Shown one piece after another: positions 58,675 through 64,000 of a DNA stretch of 64,000 nucleotides. Under the pieces are notes generated by a model that saw nothing but the letters and a program-made list of their open reading frames with translations, was not told the DNA's origin and ran no database searches. The stretch spans positions 1 through 64,000 of the forward strand of contig NZ_RQVR01000004.1 of the NCBI RefSeq assembly GCF_003865365.1, read 5' to 3'. The stretch is from Flavobacterium macacae. GTDB lineage: Bacteria > Bacteroidota > Bacteroidia > Flavobacteriales > Flavobacteriaceae. Within the stretch, counting starts at the first letter, position 1; each line of letters opens with the position of its first letter. Position numbers and translations under genes: made by a program.

Positions 58675-58863
58675 ATGTTTTCACAAGGCCAAATCGTTTT
58701 TGCTATATCCTTCATCATCGTTTTTGTGATCGCTATGATCTACACTTACAGAAAAGATTTAAAGCTCCACAAAGTTTTTTACAAGGGAAGCCTCTGGATT
58801 TTGCTGGGATTTTTAGCTTTTATCGGATTATTGTTTGTCATTAAAGTTTATTTGAGACATTAA
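58675..58863 (+). CDS. Small two-helix membrane protein
   Basis: This 62-residue protein has two transmembrane segments (VFAISFIIVFVIAMIYTY and LWILLGFLAFIGLLFVIKVY) separated by a charged loop, RKDLKLHKVFYKGS. Similar short proteins occur widely in Flavobacteria; no function is known. It has its own promoter box and a terminator downstream at 58921. Confidence 0.75.
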   Translation: MFSQGQIVFAISFIIVFVIAMIYTYRKDLKLHKVFYKGSLWILLGFLAFIGLLFVIKVYLRH

Positions 58864-58920
58864 TATTTAACTCAATTTCAAAAATTTGTTGGATCAAATC
58901 TTGAAAAAATTAAAATATAA

Positions 58921-58952
58921 AAAACGCCTTGATTTCTCAAGGCGTTTTCTTT
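58921..58952 (+). terminator. Terminator
   Basis: AAAACGCCTTGA (58921-58932) pairs with TCAAGGCGTTTT (58937-58948) and is followed by CTTTT. Confidence 0.85.
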
Positions 58953-59093
58953 TAATAAACAATGGTTTGGTGGCTTGCGCGAGTTGCATACTTCGTAACC
59001 GTTATTTTTCTAAAAAGATAGAATTTGTTGCGGAAGAAATTTATGGATTTTGCAAATATTTCGCAATCTCTGCAAAGCGACGTTACCAGAAGT

Positions 59094-59549
59094 TTAATTT
59101 TCAATGTCAATTGTAATATCTCCATTTATTTCAACAAATTTATTCTTTTCTGGAATTTTAATAACTAATTTAATTCTATTATCATTAATTGATTTGGGTT
59201 TAAATTTATAATTAAAAAATGTTGAGTTATTATTTTCTATTTTAATTTTTTTGTTGTTTTCAATTTTGTAAATTTCATATTCAGGGAGTTTTATATCGAA
59301 AGGATGAACTAAAACAGCTATACTATCATTTCTACCAACTTTTGATATTTTGCTATGTGGAATTCCAATCAAATGTAATGAATGTAAAAAATTCTCAGCA
59401 TTTCTTTTTATTGAATCTTTAAGTAATTTATTTTCTTCTTCAAGTAAAGAAATTTTTGATGTCAAATTGTTTAACTTTTTTTGTTCAATATCAATGTTAT
59501 TACAACTTAATATTATGAAGCAGATTGTTAGTATTAGGATTTTTTTCAT
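59094..59549 (-). CDS. Lipoprotein with coiled coil
   Basis: This 151-residue lipoprotein starts at the ATG at 59549: KKILILTICFIILSCNN with the lipobox cysteine near residue 16. A coiled-coil follows (LNNLTSKISLLEEENKLLKD), then a beta-rich domain containing VLVHPFDIKLPEYEIYK. Upstream in-frame ATGs would overlap the peptidase gene at 59578 and hide the signal, so they are rejected. Function is unknown. Confidence 0.7.
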   Translation of the reverse strand: MKKILILTICFIILSCNNIDIEQKKLNNLTSKISLLEEENKLLKDSIKRNAENFLHSLHLIGIPHSKISKVGRNDSIAVLVHPFDIKLPEYEIYKIENNKKIKIENNNSTFFNYKFKPKSINDNRIKLVIKIPEKNKFVEINGDITIDIEN

Positions 59550-59577
59550 AAATTTCTGGTAACATAAAATATGTTTC

Positions 59578-61614
59578 TTAATTCTCTTCTGCCAAGAAAC
59601 CATACGTTTTAGAATAATGCAACATTTGTTCAGCAAATGTTTTTGGCTGTGTGATTTCAAAAGAAGTAATTTCTCCCTTATCATTAGTTTTCGGAACCAA
59701 AACCGGATTTACAAAGCCACTGTAAGGCGCTGATTTGAACTGTTTGTTTCGCTCCAAAATTTCTTTGTGCAATTTTTGGTCTACTTTCACCCCATAATTT
59801 TCTACCAGCGCTTTTCCTGCCACGAAATCACCTTCTGATTTAATTCTTTGTGTTTCTTTCAAAAGCTGTCCGAATAATTCGTGTAATTTTTCATAGTTCG
59901 TGATGTTGAAGTAGGTTTTTCCGTCACGCGTAATTTTCTCAATTACATTGTCTTTCTTCCCTTTTTCAAAAACCCAAGCACTCACCCATTGGCGGTTTCT
60001 CATGTGCGCTTCTTCAATGTCTGCACCTTGCTCTAAACGAATCAATTGCGTCACCAAACCATTTCTGATATAACCGTCATAAGCGGCAGTTCCCATTTTT
60101 TTCCAGTCGTCAACCAAACCTAATTCTTGCATTTTTGGATTGTATAAATAAAATAAGCCCACCAAATCAGCGCGCCCTTCTTCTAAAGTCGAAGCGTAAC
60201 TTTTCAATGTTTCTTTTGGAGTTCCTACGCCCGGATTGATTTGCCCAGATGCGTGACCCACAACTTCGTGCAGCGCCGTATGCAATTTATCAGCAGTTTC
60301 TCCGTACTTTTCTTCCAATTCAATTTCTTCTTTGTCATTGGCAAATTCTTTCAATCGATCAGAACCTCCAGCGTGACTGTAGGAATCCACAATATTCCCT
60401 AAAGAAACTGATTTTGAACCGTGTTCTGCACGAATCCAGTCGGCATTTGGAAGGTTTACGCCGATTGGCGTGCTTGGCGATGAATCTCCTGATTCACCAG
60501 CGACCACGACCACTTTATAGGAAACACCAACCACATTTTTCTTTTTGTGATCTGCCATCAAAGGCGAATTGTCTTCAAACCATTGTGCGTTTTTTGAAAT
60601 CACTTCCATCTTTTTTGACATATCAAAATCCTTGATTTGAACTACTGACTCATACGAACCTCTATATCCCAAAGGATCGTTGTACACCTCAACAAATCCG
60701 TTGATGTAGTCAATATTTCCTTCTGTAGCTTCAGTCCAAGCAATGTTGTAATCATCCCAAGTTTTTAAATCTCCCGTTTTGTAATATTGAATCAACAGTC
60801 CAATTGCATCGCCTTGTTTTTTATTTTCAGCAACGCCTTGCGCCAATTCCAACCAATGAATGATTCTATCGATTGCAGGACCATACATTCCACCACTTTT
60901 CCAAACTTTTTCTTCGATTTGACCGTTAGCATTACGAACCAATTTTGAATTTAATCCAAAAGAATATGGTCGCGTCGCATCAGGACTTTTCTTTGTTTTG
61001 TAATACGCTTCCACATCTTTAGCAGTAATTCCTTCTCCATAGTAATTTACGGCAGAACCCGCTAATAAACCTTTTGACTCGTCAAGATTTACTTTTTTGG
61101 CATCTTTTGTATTGAATAAAACGTCCACAACTTCAGAAGGCAAAGTCGTTTTTGTTTCTGAAAGCAATGTTTCAAAATAAGACTTTGAAAATTCAGGCTT
61201 GATTTTGTCGCTTGAATAATGGTGGTGGATTCCGTTGGAGAACCAAACTCTTTTTAAGTAGATTTCGAAGTTTTCCCAATCAGATGAAGTCTTATCTCCG
61301 TTATAATTTTGGTAAATATTTTCTAACGCTTTTCTGATTTTTAAGTTGTGCTTGTAGTTTTGATCCCAATGAATATCGCGACCCGCCATACCCGCTTGAG
61401 TCAAATAATAAACCAGTTTCTGCTCTTTCAAAGTCAGTTTTTCCCAACCCGGAACTTGGTATCGCAACACCTTGATATCTGCAAATTGCTCTACTTCATA
61501 TTGAAAATCGGATGTTTCGGCTGATGCAACTTCTTTAGATTCCTCTTTTTCTTTATTACAAGAAACAAGAAATGCCGATGCAAGAAAAATACCTGCAATG
61601 GTTTTTAATTTCAT
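59578..61614 (-). CDS. Dipeptidyl-peptidase III-like (M49) lipoprotein
   Basis: This 678-residue zinc peptidase has a lipoprotein signal (AGIFLASAFLVSCNKE) and the M49 motifs HEVVGHASGQ (HExxGH) and TLEEGRADLVGLFYL (EExxAD-like). DPP III releases dipeptides from the N-terminus of short peptides. The Bacteroidota version is periplasmic or outer-membrane anchored instead of cytosolic. The length is normal for the family. A -7 box lies upstream at 61646-61653. Confidence 0.9.
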   Translation of the reverse strand: MKLKTIAGIFLASAFLVSCNKEKEESKEVASAETSDFQYEVEQFADIKVLRYQVPGWEKLTLKEQKLVYYLTQAGMAGRDIHWDQNYKHNLKIRKALENIYQNYNGDKTSSDWENFEIYLKRVWFSNGIHHHYSSDKIKPEFSKSYFETLLSETKTTLPSEVVDVLFNTKDAKKVNLDESKGLLAGSAVNYYGEGITAKDVEAYYKTKKSPDATRPYSFGLNSKLVRNANGQIEEKVWKSGGMYGPAIDRIIHWLELAQGVAENKKQGDAIGLLIQYYKTGDLKTWDDYNIAWTEATEGNIDYINGFVEVYNDPLGYRGSYESVVQIKDFDMSKKMEVISKNAQWFEDNSPLMADHKKKNVVGVSYKVVVVAGESGDSSPSTPIGVNLPNADWIRAEHGSKSVSLGNIVDSYSHAGGSDRLKEFANDKEEIELEEKYGETADKLHTALHEVVGHASGQINPGVGTPKETLKSYASTLEEGRADLVGLFYLYNPKMQELGLVDDWKKMGTAAYDGYIRNGLVTQLIRLEQGADIEEAHMRNRQWVSAWVFEKGKKDNVIEKITRDGKTYFNITNYEKLHELFGQLLKETQRIKSEGDFVAGKALVENYGVKVDQKLHKEILERNKQFKSAPYSGFVNPVLVPKTNDKGEITSFEITQPKTFAEQMLHYSKTYGFLAEEN

Positions 61615-61645
61615 ATTCTTAGATTTAGTTTAACTTTATAATAAA

Positions 61646-61653
61646 CAAATATA
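61646..61653 (-). promoter_or_regulatory. -7 promoter box for the DPP III gene
   Basis: On the minus strand TATATTTG matches TAnnTTTG about 31 bp upstream of the ATG at 61614. Confidence 0.55.
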
Positions 61654-61713
61654 AGAATTTATAAAGGGAAGTGAATACGTGGTGAATCGCTTCATTAATG
61701 CCAAGTATTTTGC

Positions 61714-61721
61714 TACATTTG
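61714..61721 (+). promoter_or_regulatory. -7 promoter box for the SRPBCC gene
   Basis: TACATTTG matches TAnnTTTG about 30 bp before the ATG at 61752. Confidence 0.55.
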
Positions 61722-61751
61722 TTTAAGGAAAAAACGCCTAAAAATTAATTT

Positions 61752-62948
61752 ATGAGAATTCTGAAATACATTTTGCTTTTGTTTATTTTGGCTATAATTG
61801 GCCTTTCAGTATATGTGGCAACCCAACCCAGCGAGTATGAAGTAGAACGAAGCCATGTCATCAAAGCGCAAAAATCAGTGGTTTTTAGTTATGTAAATGA
61901 TTATAGAAACTGGGAAGATTTTGGGTCTTGGAAAGATGAAGATCCCAATATGGAATTCACCTACCCGGGTGTGACAATTGGCCAAGATGCTACTTATTCT
62001 TGGTCAGGAATTGCGGGCGAAGGAAAAATGACCACCGTTTTTGAAAAAGAGAATGACAGTATTGCCCAAAAAGTAAATTTTTATGGAAATGAAGCAACCG
62101 CCTATTTGACTTTTAAGGATACCACAGGCGGTACAAAAGTGACTTGGCATTCAAAAGGAAAAATCGGCTTTATGGATAAAGTTTATGCCACTTTCAAAGG
62201 AGGCATTTCTAAAATTGTTGGAACGATGTATGAAAAATCATTGGCAAAATTAGACAAAGTGATTTCGTATGAAATTAATACTTATGACATTAAAGTAGAA
62301 AATGTAGTTCAAAAATCAGGAACTATTTACTTCCAACATAAAGTGACTTGCAGAATAGCCGAAGTTCAGAAAAATGTGAGCCTTGTTTTACAAAGCATGG
62401 AATTGTTTTTCAAAGAAAACGGCATCAAAATGACCGGAAGTCCGTTTGTTTTATATGATTCGTATGATGTTTCGGGCGATAAAGCGGTTTTTTCAGTTTG
62501 CCTGCCAATGCAAGAAGAAATTTTTACGGCTGACGGAAGCGATTACACCAGCGGAAAGATAGAATCCTTCCAGGCTTTAAAAACAACTTTAAAAGGAGAT
62601 TATTCGCACAGCAAAGAAGCTTGGGAAAAAGCAAGAACACACATTAGAAAAAACAATTTAGGCGAAACTTTAAACGGAAAACGCATGGAAGTGTATGTGG
62701 TTTCTGCCAATCAAGTAAAAAGTCCATCGAAATGGGTTACTGAAATTTATGTTCCTGTTGGAAATTCAGGCCCTGTGGTGAGTGAAATTGGCGGTGTGGA
62801 AGGTTCTACTGATTTGGTTCCGGCTTCAACTTCGACTGCATCAAAACCTGTTGGCGCTGTTATTACTAAACCCGCAAATACAGTTGCGAAACCGGTTACT
62901 CCAAAGCCTATAGTAAAACCGGAAACAAAAGCCGAGCCAACTGAATAA
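61752..62948 (+). CDS. SRPBCC / GyrI-like two-domain protein
   Basis: This 398-residue protein has an N-terminal membrane anchor (YILLLFILAIIGLSVYVA), then an SRPBCC (polyketide-cyclase-like) domain at about 30-165 (KSVVFSYVNDYRNWEDFGSW). A GyrI-like effector-binding domain covers about 175-345 (SFQALKTTLKGDYSHSKEAW). The tail is a Pro/Lys/Ala-rich linker (VAKPVTPKPIVKPETKAEP). SRPBCC folds bind hydrophobic ligands. The combination is found in Flavobacteria without a known role. Confidence 0.82.
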   Translation: MRILKYILLLFILAIIGLSVYVATQPSEYEVERSHVIKAQKSVVFSYVNDYRNWEDFGSWKDEDPNMEFTYPGVTIGQDATYSWSGIAGEGKMTTVFEKENDSIAQKVNFYGNEATAYLTFKDTTGGTKVTWHSKGKIGFMDKVYATFKGGISKIVGTMYEKSLAKLDKVISYEINTYDIKVENVVQKSGTIYFQHKVTCRIAEVQKNVSLVLQSMELFFKENGIKMTGSPFVLYDSYDVSGDKAVFSVCLPMQEEIFTADGSDYTSGKIESFQALKTTLKGDYSHSKEAWEKARTHIRKNNLGETLNGKRMEVYVVSANQVKSPSKWVTEIYVPVGNSGPVVSEIGGVEGSTDLVPASTSTASKPVGAVITKPANTVAKPVTPKPIVKPETKAEPTE

Positions 62949-63151
62949 ATTTAGAAGCAAATTCTAATTTACTGCCATTCAGACGAAATAGGAATTACCG
63001 TTACTTTACCTTTCTTTGTACGATTCCTTTTTCGTCGGAATGACAATTTTGTTATTGTTTCTTTTTGGTTTTTCAAATAAAGCCATAGATTAAAGGATTA
63101 GAAGGGATTTTTTTCTAAAATTGTTTTGTGTATTTGCCAAGAATTACAGAA

Positions 63152-63179
63152 TTTTCTCTTTTCTCTTTTCTCTTTTCTC
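63152..63179 (+). repeat. Heptanucleotide tandem repeat (TTTTCTC)4
   Basis: Four perfect copies of TTTTCTC are followed by TTTTTAC. Such a repeat can change length by slippage. It is noncoding and 230 bp upstream of the sigma factor gene. Confidence 0.95.
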
Positions 63180-63241
63180 TTTTTACTGATTGAACCCAAT
63201 TGGCAGACTGTTCTTTACAAAAAAACGAAAATCTTTCTCCA

Positions 63242-63312
63242 TTAGCCCCGATTGGCGGGTGTAGCCTTTTCTTCCGTTTTCGGAGAAAAGCTACTGCAGA
63301 AAGCGGGAAATG
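63242..63312 (+). ncRNA. Flavo-1-like RNA motif
   Basis: TTAGCCCCGATTGGCGGGT is followed by a hairpin, GTAGCCTTTTCTTCCG (63261-63276) with its near-complement CGGAGAAAAGCTAC (63281-63294), and then GCAGAAAGCGGGAAA. CCCCG early can pair with CGGG late, enclosing the hairpin. This order matches my memory of the Flavo-1 RNA of Bacteroidota, whose role is unknown. No covariance model was run. Confidence 0.55.
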
Positions 63313-63410
63313 CCTTTACTGAAAATGCCGAAACTTTCGCTTCTCACAAAAAACTTACGGTTCGATTAAACCTTTTAGGCTATCTTTAGTCTTATTAAAA
63401 ACGAATTAAA

Positions 63411-63953
63411 TTGCAGGACGAATCCGCTTTCATAAAGGAATTATTGGATGCAAAAACGCAGAATAAAGCGTTTGAAGCCTTGTTGGCAACCTATCAGAAG
63501 TCACTTTACAATCATATCAGAAATATTGTCTTGAATCACGATGATGCAGATGATGTGTTGCAGAATACGTTTGTGAAAGTGTTCAGGAGCTTGAAGGATT
63601 TTAAGGGCGAGAGCAAATTATTTTCGTGGATTTACCGAATTGCAACGAACGAAGCGATTACTTTTTTAAATGCGAAAGCCAAACGCAACGGAATGACAAA
63701 TGCCGATTTTCAAGAAAAAAAAATTGAAAACTTGCAGGCAGATTCGTATTTTGAGGGCGATGAAATTCAGTTAAAACTGCAGAAAGCGATTGCTTTATTG
63801 CCCGAAAAACAGCAACTTGTTTTTAAGATGCGGTATTTTGAAGAACTGAAATATGAAGAATTGTCTGATATTTTAGGCACATCAGTGGGAGCTTTAAAGG
63901 CTTCGTATCACCATGCTGTGAAGAAGATTGAAGAATATATGATTAAAAATTAA
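63411..63953 (+). CDS. ECF-type sigma-70 family RNA polymerase sigma factor
   Basis: This 180-residue sigma factor has region 2, YNHIRNIVLNHDDADDVLQN then TFVKVFRSLKDFKGESKLFS, and region 4, LLPEKQQLVFKMRYFEELKY then EELSDILGTSVGALKASYHH. Start is the TTG at 63411, which gives the normal N-terminus QDESAFIKELLDAK; no ATG is available nearby. A gene starting at 63984 follows on the same strand and could encode the anti-sigma partner. Confidence 0.9.
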   Translation: MQDESAFIKELLDAKTQNKAFEALLATYQKSLYNHIRNIVLNHDDADDVLQNTFVKVFRSLKDFKGESKLFSWIYRIATNEAITFLNAKAKRNGMTNADFQEKKIENLQADSYFEGDEIQLKLQKAIALLPEKQQLVFKMRYFEELKYEELSDILGTSVGALKASYHHAVKKIEEYMIKN

Positions 63954-63983
63954 ACCTTTTTAGATTTTTAAAGTCAAACGATT

Positions 63984-64000
63984 ATGAACTCATTTAATTT
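63984..64000 (+). CDS. Start of a gene cut by the window edge
   Basis: An ATG at 63984 begins MNSFN and runs off the window, 30 bp after the sigma factor stop. The position is typical of an anti-sigma factor or membrane partner gene, but only five codons are visible. Confidence 0.35.

Larger units (their letters stand above)
62949..63410. other. Gene-free stretch with RNA and repeat
   Basis: This 462-bp spacer contains the heptanucleotide repeat (63152-63179) and the Flavo-1-like RNA (63242-63312), and then the sigma factor leader. No coding frame is supported. Confidence 0.6.

Noticed and set aside
1-64000. tRNA or rRNA genes and CRISPR arrays
   Set aside because: No cloverleaf, rRNA signature or regularly spaced repeats with spacers were seen on reading.

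Overview
The window reads as a chromosomal segment of a low-GC member of the Bacteroidota, most likely Flavobacterium or a close relative. The evidence is the gene families (LETM1-related biofilm protein, DUF4142 lipoproteins, DUF4920, DUF4932, DPP III lipoprotein), the frequent promoter elements of the form TAnnTTTG, weak ribosome binding sites, and a candidate Flavo-1 RNA. I saw no rRNA, tRNA or CRISPR array.

Core region 1 (1-18.7 kb) starts with the edge of an IS200-like (REP-associated) transposase. A MarR-regulated fatty-acid oxidation operon follows (dehydrogenase/hydratase, thiolase, acyl-CoA dehydrogenase), interrupted by a small four-helix-bundle gene in repeated AT-rich spacers. Next come two tandem copies of a small membrane protein plus DUF4142 lipoprotein pair, a LETM1-related gene, a carbonic anhydrase with a SulP transporter, divergent dps and oxyR, mnmD, two lipoproteins and ilvE.

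A mobilizable island of about 39.3 kb (roughly 18.85-58.14 kb) separates the convergent genes ilvE and a MazG-like pyrophosphohydrolase. Its left end is a defence block: a frameshifted Mrr-like nuclease, an ImmA/IrrE protease with a sigma-like regulator, and a divergent type II CBASS-like operon (DUF3892, CD-NTase ending in glycine, E2-E1 fusion Cap2, JAMM protease Cap3, and a DUF6602 PD-(D/E)xK protein in the effector position). The middle (26-47.5 kb) is almost all on the minus strand. It holds a serine hydrolase, a phosphatase, a CPBP protease, an array of cytoplasmic paralogs whose gene junctions are repeated, and a long overlapping array of small secreted proteins with nearly identical signal peptides. 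Broken genes are frequent here. The right end carries a TetR regulator, an aspartyl protease, MobB/MobA with a candidate oriT, DUF3408, an AbiEii-like toxin with duplicated DUF6922 genes, two helix-turn-helix proteins and an IntDOT-like tyrosine integrase. Four copies of a helically phased 10-bp GCCA array lie upstream of the + strand genes of this module.

Core region 2 (58.1-64 kb) holds the pyrophosphohydrolase, small membrane and lipoprotein genes, a DPP III-like metallopeptidase, an SRPBCC/GyrI-like protein, a heptanucleotide repeat, a Flavo-1-like RNA and an ECF-type sigma factor.

Functions are assigned by reading motifs and recalling families. No database search was run.
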